Positions 61,501-64,000 of a stretch of DNA of 64,000 nucleotides are shown here, one piece after another. Both the position numbers and the translations under genes were made by a program. The notes below the pieces were generated by a model. That model was not told where the DNA came from, searched no databases, and was given only the letters and a program-made list of their open reading frames with translations. The stretch spans positions 124,001 to 188,000 of the forward strand of contig NZ_JNXG01000012.1 in the NCBI RefSeq assembly GCF_000717025.1, given 5' to 3'. The stretch's first letter is position 1. The number at the start of each line of letters is the position of its first letter. Source of the DNA: Streptomyces atroolivaceus (GTDB lineage: Bacteria > Actinomycetota > Actinomycetes > Streptomycetales > Streptomycetaceae).

Positions 61501-64000
61501 CGCCGCCGAAGCGGGGCCGCATGACGGTGACCGGGCGGCCGATCGGCCACTGCTCCGTCACCGGGTCGAGTCCGTCGTCGGGCGAGCCGCCCGGCAGGCC
61601 TCCGGACCGGGAGCCGCCCGGACCCCGGGTGGCGACCTTCCGCAGTCCGCCGCGGTGGTCGTCGACCGTGATGTCCACGGTGCCGGTGCCCGCGTCGGCG
61701 GTGGCGGAGCCGCGGCCGCGCTCCGAAGCCGGGACGACGGTGATCACGTCGGCGGTGAGGTGCGGTCGCGGTGTTCCGTCCTGGAGCGCCGTGAGCGCCT
61801 CGGCCAGCTCCTGCCGGAACGAGGCCGCGACCGCCTCGGCACGAGCCTTCGCGAGGTCCCGGCCCGTCAGGCGCCCGCTGCGCAGACCGGTGACCTTGAC
61901 GTCCGGAAGCCGTAGCCCGTTGGCGGCGTTCCACATCGCCGTCCTGGCCACGATCTTGGCCAGGTACTGCATAGGGGGCTTCGCAGCGTCGGGCGGCTGC
62001 TGGTCGCCCTTCTCGAAGGAAATGGTCATCGGCAGTGCCTGCTGGCCGCGGAGCACGACGGCGGTGAGCGGGTTCGCCTCGGCGGCCGGCCTGTCCTCCA
62101 GCAGTTCCGCGTTGGTGTCGTGGGCCGACTCGCCCGGCCGCTGGGAGTACATCCGCATGTACCACTGGCTCTTGCCGGGAATGACCTGTTCGAGCTGTCC
62201 GATGCGCTGCGCGGCGGTGCGGGTGGCACCCTCCAGCGTCCGCTCGGCTGCGGCGCGCTCCGGTGAGCCGGCGGGCGCCGCGCGCATCTCCGCCTGGGCC
62301 TGCTTCGCCCGTGCCAGGGCCAGCGTCAGATCGAGATGGCCGCGCAACTCGGTGAGATGTTCGTCCTCGCCGGCCTCCTGCCGCCGCTCGATCTCCCCGC
62401 GAAGTCGCTCCGCGGCCTCCCGCAGGACGTCCAGGTTGTGCCCCCTCAGATTCGCCCTCGCCTCACCGCGGTGCCGGGCGTTCCGCTGCGAGGACCGCGC
62501 GTGGTTCTCCAGGGAGATCTGGTGACTGCCGTCCTCGCTGGCCAGGACCACGGTGGCGAAGTGGTAACCGAAGTGCGAGCGACTGCTGCCGGACTGCGGC
62601 TTTGCGTAGTTGTGTTCCAGACTCGGCTGGCCCTCGGCGCCGGCCGTCGCGACGGACTGGACGACGTATCCCTCGCCGACGCCGGCCCACGCGTGCTCGT
62701 TGACCCCGATCCGTTTCGCGGCGTCCGACAGTGCGTCACGGCGCGGGTCCACCGGCTGGTCGAGGCTGAGCGCGCTGCCGTAGGCATGGCCGGGCAGCGG
62801 TCCGTCGCCACCACCGGTGGGCCGGTCGTCCCGGCGGACGTACGAGGAGGCCCACGCGGGATCCACCCTGTCGGGCGCCACGTCGCCGTCCGCGACGTGG
62901 CTCAGGGCGTCGGCGAGGTGGTGCGTGCCGGTGACCTCCGCCCCGTCGGAGGCGTTGACCGGCGCGGTGACCACCAGGCCGGTGCGGGGATCGCGGAAGA
63001 CCATGTGCGACGTGCGGGAGTTGTCGGCCAGCATGTCGGCGAAGTCCCGGCAGACCTCCTCCGAGGACTGCCCGGAGCGGGTCAGGAAGTCGGGCGTCAC
63101 GCGGAACAGCCGCTTCATGCCCCCGTCGGGGGTGGGCAGCAGGATGCTCAGGTCCTCGTCGGTCCGCAGACGCACCGCGAGGTCCGCACGCGCCAGACCG
63201 ACCGACGCGCGGGCGACGGCTTCCGCCGTCGCGAAGACCTGCTGTCCGTACGCACCGTTCTCGACCGCGAGCGTACGGTCCGAGGAGATCCGCAGCTCGG
63301 GCCGCTGGGTGGCGAGTGTCTCGTGGTAGCCCTGTACGGACATGGCCAGGCTCGGGGCGCCCTCCAGGTTCGCCAGCGCCTGCGGGGGCCGCCAGACGCC
63401 CTCGAGGATGCCGGGCTTGCGGAAGAGCACGCCGTCACCGCTGTGGTCCACGACGCCGTAGTCCGTGGTGGTCAGCGGCTTGGGCCGGCGTGCCTCGACT
63501 CCCTCAGCGGCCTCGGACCCGTTCTCGTACAGGTCGACGATGTCCGCGACGTCCGCTTCGCCGGTGTCGTCCGCGCCCGGTCCGGTGGAGGCCCATGCCG
63601 TGCGGGCGCCGCCGGGGACCGGCCCCAGGGTGATGTGGTCGGTGCCGGACCGCCAGTCCGTCGACGGTCGGGGGCCGTGCTCCGAGTACCAGACCTTGGA
63701 GCCCGTCAGGTCGGCCACGTGCCGTGCCAGGGACGCGATGTCACCGTGGGGGAAGGCCAGGACGACATCGGCTCCCGCGGGCCGCGCCGGGTCCCGTGCG
63801 ACGAGCCGTGCGAACTCACCGGGGTCGTCCAGGGTGAGCCTTCCGTGCGGCGTCATCAGGTGAACGGCGTCCGCGCCCTCCTGGGCGAGGACCACGTACG
63901 ACTCCGGCCAGGGTGCGGTCCAGGTGACCTGGCCCCCGTCCTCGCCCTCCACCGCGTACGAGTTCAAGGGCGGCGCCTGGTTCCCGGTGCCGGTCCAGTT
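40580..64000 (-). CDS. Giant modular 'lonely Cys' domain protein with ADP-ribosyltransferase-like domain (5' end outside window)
   Basis: One open frame of at least 7,806 codons. The frame is still open at the right edge (residues NWTGTGNQAPP precede the TTG at 63967), so the start lies outside. The stop is TGA 40580-40582. From N to C terminus: two related units of about 1,000 residues (roughly 63500-61600 and 59300-57420), with a HELGH metalloprotease-like segment (60629-60643) between them; a HHxxHEV domain (57190-56180); four lonely-Cys domains; OmpA-like segments; an ADP-ribosyltransferase-like domain (42345-41950); an acidic Asp/Ser linker; and a second HHxxHEV domain to the end. No membrane segment is seen in this part. 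The downstream SseB-like genes suggest type VII export. Giant lonely-Cys proteins occur in other streptomycetes, but their function is not established. Confidence 0.88.
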   Translation of the reverse strand, partial: NWTGTGNQAPPLNSYAVEGEDGGQVTWTAPWPESYVVLAQEGADAVHLMTPHGRLTLDDPGEFARLVARDPARPAGADVVLAFPHGDIASLARHVADLTGSKVWYSEHGPRPSTDWRSGTDHITLGPVPGGARTAWASTGPGADDTGEADVADIVDLYENGSEAAEGVEARRPKPLTTTDYGVVDHSGDGVLFRKPGILEGVWRPPQALANLEGAPSLAMSVQGYHETLATQRPELRISSDRTLAVENGAYGQQVFATAEAVARASVGLARADLAVRLRTDEDLSILLPTPDGGMKRLFRVTPDFLTRSGQSSEEVCRDFADMLADNSRTSHMVFRDPRTGLVVTAPVNASDGAEVTGTHHLADALSHVADGDVAPDRVDPAWASSYVRRDDRPTGGGDGPLPGHAYGSALSLDQPVDPRRDALSDAAKRIGVNEHAWAGVGEGYVVQSVATAGAEGQPSLEHNYAKPQSGSSRSHFGYHFATVVLASEDGSHQISLENHARSSQRNARHRGEARANLRGHNLDVLREAAERLRGEIERRQEAGEDEHLTELRGHLDLTLALARAKQAQAEMRAAPAGSPERAAAERTLEGATRTAAQRIGQLEQVIPGKSQWYMRMYSQRPGESAHDTNAELLEDRPAAEANPLTAVVLRGQQALPMTISFEKGDQQPPDAAKPPMQYLAKIVARTAMWNAANGLRLPDVKVTGLRSGRLTGRDLAKARAEAVAASFRQELAEALTALQDGTPRPHLTADVITVVPASERGRGSATADAGTGTVDITVDDHRGGLRKVATRGPGGSRSGGLPGGSPDDGLDPVTEQWPIGRPVTVMRPRFGGVDPASVVPAADVPATAAPATDAPAGTGTGKGKAPAAATADDATATTDPQPNRWFTYTRPAESRSEPFRYEVADTGHIRLPDGAEIPPTGWTRFGHDFVHEATGAILRGDSGWIGRVANMDTLSVVMADLDQDSAPHRIAADASALYLVPEDGGDTALRIPLRETTDSTEPPRAALDARPRYVVRSAFDVRRFTHGGETVTDLTVRIAFRPGDGQTDTDAVMARVLEGVEEFYNGPGHELPNGDRLHVTVEAVRADGSPHLTVDLVGRDQQMNQRAWWADADPVEFAHELGHQLFLRDETRDASNADRLHAPGSLLGPFREQAPDGLAQSGLRPRHLQLWAALAGDIEPHTPPEGTTWADARKSAPAEIREPAWVDPVSLPEASPQTGPDGAVPPPLPPAAALPTLAEASDESDSDDEDDDERPFWAEPAWLDTLFGPQRGTIARARLRETSEALYDLVRAEADAHPTAQTLRDGLKRVTRQVLHMGGRTRPGPADFLLLGSLALDASSDDLASVDDLALYFVERQIETGRGALDEGTLLRDEEGNATGRDYTRPGQPTPELASYAVRGRGRVIPRPAPWKNPYLIAADADGRGVGIAMPGRTFRVDSAEELAMLISYDSQRPAGADIVLALPPEYAATVASLVAGTTGRRVWYPEAPVGLATHPTAGTRHLMLELSEGNTGAGWASADPAADGGLPGARDLSSGNDTDSEADPDSDDERSSSDGDAEFDRMVDQAVLERQIEGRRARPLTTRDYGVIDKRGTGVLFTRPLPLSVGEVRAGTGPDALVLPRQDHGTIPMAGRPPLHISEDRTLATLAGDDGTTGRSRQVYATRAAIERSSARLAAAGAGVRLKADESTGVLLPAEDGSYGEPLFRVEPEFLTASGGSEHAFTRDFAQMVAGAASAPLSHIAFRGPTGEVVSTAPVNGQHGREVTGTHHLAQALTEVAEGTRSAADVSPRWAARQAGRDNRFTGGVVGAPTPGERYGRALSYEPQDNPLRTPLASAAQRIGVNEYAWAGVGEGYLIQSVSTTNDGGAQLFTHNHAKPGDRVGPHASYHFAQVVLASEDGTHQITLENETHSRSEIPAGLLDDVVDENLDRYGEDELTRFAGEAERRAAEARQRGADEAETDRLDGFARVARALADVHQAEQLPWYFDEDRPEHALALREASQARSRAKDLIRAAAPVMDSKDLWSFRAYSKRPGESAHEVNAALLSDSSPAVANPLTTVVLHGHAPRWYQQAVHFEEGERGVPADADGTIDGLALSLARAGLWNRAHGLPLPSVTLTGHGNRSQASGQERADAVAKALGARLGQVLDTFQTGLSGPRVGVRDFGLVKAAKRVRSATDPAQGRVVTIEIDDHRLVPAGPDGRTVPVGEAVRSEEPAPTRPTPAGPTTTTEPPVTRPETAGPATTRPEATETAPTPGRARSRPPGGSVQPSPERRNSDAPPWVLARIRYAEESVAFDKRLGEYLAEHEAVTAEFRKMASAAWAETRKRYPRALATFGETSKFKAGVVGTSREALQRVLRSGNLRELVAFLYEGISNDLVPEMLGGAEEQHPEIAAERPSRRQLETYTEYMRRATEIQASDMTPAEKQAALKELPPPVTNPARPDEARPPLSEAERRFAVDEAGLTWMPATSVYDIAMNAAFQGLSEDSGGLVATGTAGSTYRFMLHAARMRDQWGVDLDLGLIRAGMMAISLTVGHHTAHEVMRGAQLALNDVPGHDPALDYTDNWGRYWNVYPLDEQELRENVARDGLFPDEHAQALLDELEPGRVTGTVTREGGSSSRTVLPHRPVHTRPVATEPNRPVPQMPNAPGAPATGQGTAAMPQDVSPDDAERHREAVLDALHGLGALNAVDRDRTAEALERLDRLRSADPQLRGGFLDLDALVRRVLLLDPSDTVSAAARGALVRLVTAPSTAGAATLPALSASYLAQRGAFHADFRIDDAQGRPRGWNWLGQPLPADFDAGTTGRISRTPDGTTGHSAPETAPWLPAQGDPDPYLVMLGGRSDTVVVRGLGGFARAVPPEVFHELMALDRNLTGRPGPLLLHVARPTAASLDLPRGLADRLGREVWATTGRSGIGRLPGAPDRSAVLLLDEERKAPRGQWFANTPATASTPPVDAVDGQVSALSIAHHGNRSTGYISMDLADSDDGGWRRTMTHSRLGTVTTYTHQRTAYDPKGPTAPTPWTALNLPAPYFPNNHGLPGSVTWHTPEGELTDDGPQFARRLARRRSLASLAPEHPVALLICYAAAPPGIGETPGLHIVGAPPFVPDPLSTVAVGQHTANETGRTVFATTLVNAAVQPADAGQDAYITLHTDARGRAYPWVMFTPEPAGDALDRRARDAGLHHGPGSAPEAVRERTLRLVRALRQIFGSTVDDSPEYPVLLRGIGALDLMHEADPGLNLDGARAFTLDLYGQLLTRYLADGLPPGQSPRFTPDGHRSLLAEAARRWETGPRGPLTDWIALPHLVHMLTDLAATPHRESVARSVLGLDVSAPVGETEWSRLLWASLKVAMATSHVDPGTFAAAVLHLPAPDAARFGEAVLVARQAVAAGRDPWQLSEVAAYQLEQQGALESDRLLADDDGDAWGRALDGTSRPQGTFDHSVVTLLGYAPDGSLVPVGTEPAPWAADQYRPRPFVYVADGDAGGLRMQGPVPPGEFGELVFRDPELLNEDGYAEVIAVVPHGRPSGGMPVEGSIPGEGARNSARNWWATDSATTLHHDPATGTYTVAVLPGPDGQPATAGGWGRTMASQGDSSGTTATASNARSSRTAVAADPTTDLDAAWDAHAQALTALGEAAAEATTTERVSGDETAVADAWAGVDEARRRLEDAEARLWTLGVAPEALGVARGEGADAAATGPAVPRDAGERRWISEQVTEADLPPVPARPAAEETVGLQEMGAAGVTPSVGQRTEMMLRGDDRLPAGALSPLDLARVRMARPGPWTDTLDAVAASASRRLWAQAYARFADSAPEGTDGTVITRAWDAAVSLVLPAEPHEVLADSRYAGDGFRDAVRRVAGHLLEEGVGPGAAPASATELADTLRSGLGLRQRWTAPAAEPGQATAPATDPVPAAQSGTDAAMTDFDLSMVDAIDLGPIDFGDFDMSAWDDLDSGHFDFDFDFGPTGTGLADPDLTGPDATDVDMTGLEPTGPDMTTLDTVPGRPVFAAPVTAATARPLAPLPRLSLVTYAQGETRPSAGAEESVERLAFQVAAAGLRNLRTRVPLPKIDIAGYGADARQAGTAQQREQAARQRGDRRARTARDLFVRKLDDALSTLQTNLPEGRTRLSARDFKITSRGRARLPGRNGTAAMSDAVSRPDLGRQATIALTSPGHAAAAETLDALRRDDSALRAGEFDMDAVTRRVRRLGPSVLVDPEMHRALYTTVERAIAAGRAGGLASLTAFALEEEGVLAADRARYVTMGADRVAGLNWAGSEVADMASLFVDDLQEDRAGGLAPTGMTDFVPWGWDVTPYTVLAEGGHDTVTALLPDGTTRDLDVDDFVELVAADPGLRGLPATAPIVLAVPFTGDRYLELPRKLAERTGRTVWAHSGLARRTPDPAAVNAVAVIQRDGMPHGSWVPVRPGLVPDVDDSAPDWHRDVLSQPIVSARTGQQIGRSLHHPGELTESSREDNFNRLDQMTLYVHFNRATGTYSAKLPLADPGPKDKAYHLAGHGLPGHLMLPLAGGGSRMAGRHEAGEWLRRRKSLSSLPDDHWIDMVVCYSSAQQDSAVQDLSQVGDSFPVPFAADPLSDDALSLGQHLANVTRRTVRLSHALQGVFTYQDDPVRVLFTDASGQQWWWDTSRPEPDEAELDRLAATAGFTGDPSPGSRAELLRLVRALKLVLGHDVEDDADFATLIRGAGALTNMWHIDPRLGGTGPFSPDLLRRVIAAHPEAASGVDRQVTRRVLAAAAQAWKDGPSLPVSGFVALPVLHSAARWLQDTVAVDEAAVAALGLSGPDDVGDAERARMFWARVKAEETLAGPDADALTARIRHLDPGTEVNGTLHEETLTVLTRGFAAGRNMSDPNVAAAYDLEARGAFDRSSVSTAMGSATGGGRNWADLSAPQPALAEFRTPGGLTDAPWAGQDVYGKDKPVPHLVLADVGFQDDGRVQVGFDGATYEVTAAEFAELLAADVELRRKGLAVPVLLMLTGLGGPAPGVAEVIAQRLGRGVWWSPFPADLSGRDDAGVAVPTLVDSLLTLTSPTVADWREARPVDRAGTQEGPRDVERPLPAAPSSGESSTAAATSTVKARSSAGDPMQGVEMTSVPTPTTPVYTAPAAPQAARPLPVLPTRALVAYGPGETAPSAQGADTLRRLASQVAAAGLRNRRAGAALPRMTVTGYGADARRTDNSSHVSEQASAARRRAQAARTLFERLLARALDDLQKDGPAGEPRLTAGDFSIGAKSLTRVPGDWVGTGALEGVTRAALGRQATIGVSQSPDAAAVQTLDTLRRREPSLRDRPLDVDALARRVLHLDSDASAGPDVRAELFALVERATAAGAATSLAALGAFHLAELGVLAPGRARHFTVQGRRVPGLNWEDDAVAELDTAQGDVLEDAPSGTYDVLDTAPAPWPQGTTPYVVAADGGHDRVDARLPDDSTLELDVEEFVELVAADVAREGLTRGTPIVLAIPFAGDGYLDLPRKLADRTGLTVWAHSGEAMLSSAPGAASTIDTVRRSGVPQGDWIASEPGLAPDPDDEAPDWHRDVVTRPIVSSLSGKQIGRASHHPAEYAKHFEDEGRQLDRMTTFVHHYPATDGMSQEYDLPRPGPEDTAYRLDMHGEPGVLQLALRDGTVRLVDEREAGPWLKRRKSLANLPEDHWVDLVVCWSGAPKDSAVPAPNTAGDAFPGPFVPDPLRDVSMGQHVANSTGRTVRLAYSSQGTRSDNGRYTRTLFADAQGRHRAWDLFRPEPAGPGLDRLAGAAGFGPADGPLTEETRERTLRLVRALRLTFGHDVDDAPDYDGLLRGAAAVDQMWRADSDFDTAGPFTLDLLRRVVEAHPDAASGVNQDVTRRVLAAAAEQWSMWPGDQLVGFVDLPAVEAAARWMRDADPEEEAATALDIDEDAVGETELSRIFWARVKAEETLDTRGPDQDAFVAQVLHLTPGARPGPDELGEALDLLTRAFAVGRQASDPDVAAVYELEESGVYATSGLRTVQGGARGLGRDFTGGQPQSYVDLAQFRTFAVVADAPWTQGGRTRVPYLVRVAPDAYDPELLRLTYDGETAAVSPREFVELLAHDPMLTRRELTTPVVLAFTGPPADAGDVAERLAQRLGRTVWWTDFPADLSGTGDSGQPVLTMHHSAVMGGVPGGGVWHEARPVQYAAPKDAPRPLPAPVPRSTGRGATHPDPAADSGPRGSLTPLTSPSGPDWAFAPGTDTASAPASPVSSSDTSGSWSTDSLPPVGAVDAAVDPLLSGDTLMSDTQGAPRGRDWTGSGISSVDATRIQLHEQRVGELRRVSEEAAPWGEGAYVVAAEGGYDEALFADGRDLGPQAVADLLAADPVLASLPLDVPVVLASPYAGAQYGQLARAVAERLGRRVWAPSGDGRLMGPETEPHTAAGPAVHVLSLVDSDPGDAYGDWVLFDPPSAANGQSVDREWVTVDGIRFRDSDVDTRPLVGADHRFEGRESMPDDGRRRLRERRLRLYRGMRERAHVLRLGDTFHTVGTEETAPDPEASVYTFHAHGVPGGLKLAGKDGRVLLLGAEDGGRYIGGLPEVVERAAGDELHVASCYGAVAGDPLRPQSLIRPAPLVEDPLEEVALAQHAANSSGRTTTAATGRTGYNDTTRLLAATPDGTLARMETFLPEPVLSTAELSEAAGLRPLPHPTGLPAWDDEGPRALRLVRALKQVFGNEVEADRGVPGGRYERLLRGIGALETLRANDPALSALTPLRMELWQLLASPPDGNDPGPADFEAVLDSALAAPRDVALTDVWDAPALRDALDRIASGGDAAVRAVLRMPAGPLTPREYARALWAMTGASQLLDARTPARREELGRAALHLPAEAGWDASTEARLRELTEQAFATGRNSGHPGELAVFHLETLGAFADEGRIRTPGGLLQGRNWGPTPTPGGLEPSRLYADRTGTAGNTGSLEFAPWTQQGAAAPYFVYADTTDAGAVVLRLPGGTVQVTSQEFFALLESDPELPLIDHHRPLALLVPGIGTGQLRAQQGFSLTNDRTVWSYDGALTVSEGGTTRPGVVTALAADAGRPGVWHRTVPRMPSADPSVAPGTVNTAGTAEWSAGTAPAADTASAGQQALPYSADGQFDGRYEETLEAFPVAVATDRHTVWGYGQDDPDLHVFVAEIPSLGLRGEYNPDGPSAGGVTDMAGRVYSKGPAWDWYLPGRGLVASSRLLTDQGAEPVPVGWPATGPVSPTPPVDPAVVAADPAALAGSTLPDALWRDHEGPLFRFSPDGPEQVFREGLKPYGPEMVHLVDHVYGGSALVPNTVFASATANRDYVRDSARANPMGADALHRRYRWRYDMQVPGGIDVNATLGLASPFPDQEEVLFPGGIHRRYIRGVQPMAYGMPVGPYVPNPYFAPHTGSGGASVVDADFAGPVLESFPALSLDSDPDDDPRPLLSRDDHSDSDDDPAPLPRRREPSTDREGTPVPGNSRGGTERDDSSEPDEQAGQLDAPSWALARVRYAQEALYFEQRLAAYLGDDQQVNDEFGKVVRAFWAIALHNRTDYRQFGSRSGEDAGAVGTSYEKLARVVESGNLRERVTFLFNGVARDLVPYLMGGVEPQHPVIGLERRDRHRSEQLRRYERERAELLAAGLDPEDEEQEMDELDALLRTPLRPHEVWPALSPAERRLAVREGTLLWSPAGLTHTLPMAADFQARSEDSGGLVLTGTSGSAYRIITHVARLTRLAGVPVDLGLIRSGLVSILVGVGHHSFHEVMTGAQHALDEFDRSAASVYVNNWGRYWDVHPLSEEELRAYVAREGLFPDEHARALLAELEAGRAEESGKAAGAGAGSDDRAHG
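40620..41630 (-). other. HHxxHEV domain, copy 2 (C-terminal end of the giant protein)
   Basis: LVGVGHHSFHEVMTGAQHAL with the same flanks as copy 1 (SGGLVLTGTSGSAYRIIT before it; NNWGRYWDVHPLSEEELRAY and DEHARALLAELEAGR after it). It follows an acidic Asp/Ser/Glu linker after the ART-like domain. Confidence 0.6.
41950..42345 (-). other. ADP-ribosyltransferase-like toxin domain (LT-A/scabin-like)
   Basis: The three ART signatures appear in order. The Arg is in PLFRFSPDGPEQVF (R codon 42296-42298), the Ser-Thr-Ser position is taken by VFASATANRD (near 42155-42185), and the ARTT motif is DQEEVLFPGGI (Gln 42011-42013, catalytic Glu 42005-42007). PGGIDVNATLG precedes the last motif, as in heat-labile enterotoxin and scabin relatives. 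The Q-x-E pattern is that of Arg- or guanine-modifying ARTs; the target is unknown. Confidence 0.78.
44170..44710 (-). other. Lonely-Cys domain 4
   Basis: AHGVPGGLKLA (His codon 44468-44470) and HVASCYGAVAGDP (Cys codon 44327-44329), followed by LAQHAANSSGRT. The most diverged copy, but the His and Cys are kept. Confidence 0.7.
46870..47400 (-). other. Lonely-Cys domain 3
   Basis: DMHGEPGVLQL (His codon 47174-47176) and VDLVVCWSGAP (Cys codon 47033-47035), followed by MGQHVANSTGRTV. Closest relative of copy 2. Confidence 0.7.
50170..50720 (-). other. Lonely-Cys domain 2
   Basis: AGHGLPGHLML (His codon 50489-50491) and IDMVVCYSSAQ (Cys codon 50348-50350), followed by LGQHLANVTRRTV. Upstream is the QQIGRSLHHPGEL segment shared with copy 3. 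Confidence 0.7.
54600..55120 (-). other. Lonely-Cys domain 1
   Basis: NHGLPGSVTW with its His codon at 54899-54901 and ALLICYAAAPPG with its Cys codon at 54761-54763, followed by VGQHTANETGRTV. The spacing (46 residues from His to Cys) is close to that of the other three copies. Confidence 0.7.
56180..57190 (-). other. HHxxHEV domain, copy 1
   Basis: LTVGHHTAHEVMRGAQLAL (His cluster near 56380-56402) preceded by SGGLVATGTAGSTYRFML and a long helical region; ends DEHAQALLDELEPGR. Copy 2 at the C terminus aligns along its whole length. Family not recognised; the His cluster could bind metal. Confidence 0.6.
60450..60980 (-). other. Zincin-like segment (HELGH) in the giant protein
   Basis: EFAHELGHQLFLRDE contains HExxH (60629-60643) and is followed by LHAPGSLLGPF, compatible with a metzincin-like turn. 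Upstream is a beta-rich segment (HVTVEAVRADGSPHLTVDLV). It may be a metalloprotease domain. Confidence 0.55.

Larger units (their letters stand above)
48230..62010 (-). repeat. Four OmpA-like segments within the giant protein
   Basis: Segments with the pattern TVTGYGADAR...RRAQAARTLFERLL, or VTLTGHGNR...RADAVAKALGARL, occur near 62010-61640, 57790-57440, 52000-51600 and 48660-48230. They resemble the C-terminal half of OmpA-like peptidoglycan-binding domains (xTGxxxxxxxxxxxxxRAxxVxxxL). A wall-anchoring or wall-passage role is possible. Confidence 0.5.
43090..63930 (-). repeat. About ten copies of an alpha/beta module inside the giant protein
   Basis: The module reads roughly P-Y-V-V-x-A-x-G-G, then a DGxxxxLxxxEFVELVAADP segment, then P(I/V)VLAxP, then LAxRLGRxVWA. 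Copies begin near 63920, 59770, 55520, 53610, 51090, 49230, 47790, 45930, 45120 and 43220. The nearest two (51090 and 47790) are almost colinear. Most follow a GRNW-like junction (such as GLNWAGS or GRDWTGS), which marks repeat borders. This is protein-level repetition; the DNA is diverged. Confidence 0.75.

Noticed and set aside
56834..61915. Plus-strand open frame of about 1,693 codons
   Set aside because: Antisense to the giant gene, same composition argument; no start context and no domain.
1..64000. tRNA genes, rRNA, CRISPR arrays, insertion sequences and replication origins
   Set aside because: Looked for on both strands by eye and none seen. No transposase motifs, direct-repeat arrays or cloverleaf-like segments were noticed.

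Overview
The window is very GC-rich with Streptomyces-type gene content: GC-ending codons, GTG starts, frequent ATGA/GTGA overlaps, a Zur-type set of alternative ribosomal proteins, a MacB-type exporter whose adaptor carries a peptidoglycan-binding domain, a family I36 inhibitor, and type VII secretion-associated proteins. The genus is an inference. It reads as chromosomal or chromosome-arm accessory DNA, with no insertion sequence, tRNA or CRISPR array seen.

Layout. 1-4.2 kb: end of an unknown gene, a 2'-5' RNA ligase-like protein, a diaminopimelate decarboxylase-like PLP enzyme, a proline-rich peptide, a GNAT acetyltransferase and panD. 4.4-9.2 kb: a two-gene conflict-type module, a Trypco1-like small protein followed by a trypsin-STAND NTPase-beta-propeller protein. 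9.6-14.1 kb: DUF2786 and SUKH (SMI1/KNR4) proteins. 14.5-16.8 kb: a lone cytochrome oxidase subunit I and a cold-shock protein. 16.8-18.6 kb: no supported gene. 18.6-23.7 kb: a secreted I36 inhibitor, then an operon of lipoprotein, adaptor, ABC ATPase and permease. 24-27 kb: an MmyB-like regulator remnant, a His/Met-bearing membrane protein with an ECF sigma factor, and a frameshifted aminoglycoside-phosphotransferase-like gene. 27.1-29.6 kb: an ArsR/SmtB sensor divergent from a P1B-4-type metal ATPase across a clear operator.

30.1-38.2 kb is a zinc-starvation island. A Zur box lies between rpmB2-rpsN2 (left) and rpmG2-rpmE2-(COG0523)-rpsR2 (right), followed by a His-rich protein. Next is an operon of three PLP enzymes of different fold types: Y4yA-type, cysteine synthase-rhodanese fusion and cysteine desulfurase. 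A second Zur box then precedes a methyltransferase. The set suggests an uncharacterised sulfur-containing metabolite made when zinc is short; this is inference.

38.5-64 kb (mostly minus strand) is dominated by one open frame of at least 7,806 codons that runs off the right edge. It encodes a giant mosaic protein: about ten copies of one alpha/beta module, four 'lonely Cys' domains each with a conserved His...Cys pair, a HELGH metalloprotease-like segment, four OmpA-like segments, two copies of a HHxxHEV domain, and near the C terminus an ADP-ribosyltransferase-like domain (R, S, QEE). Two SseB-like type VII secretion-associated paralogues follow it in the same direction. This locus is the best candidate for a poorly described system: a self-processing, probably secreted giant toxin.
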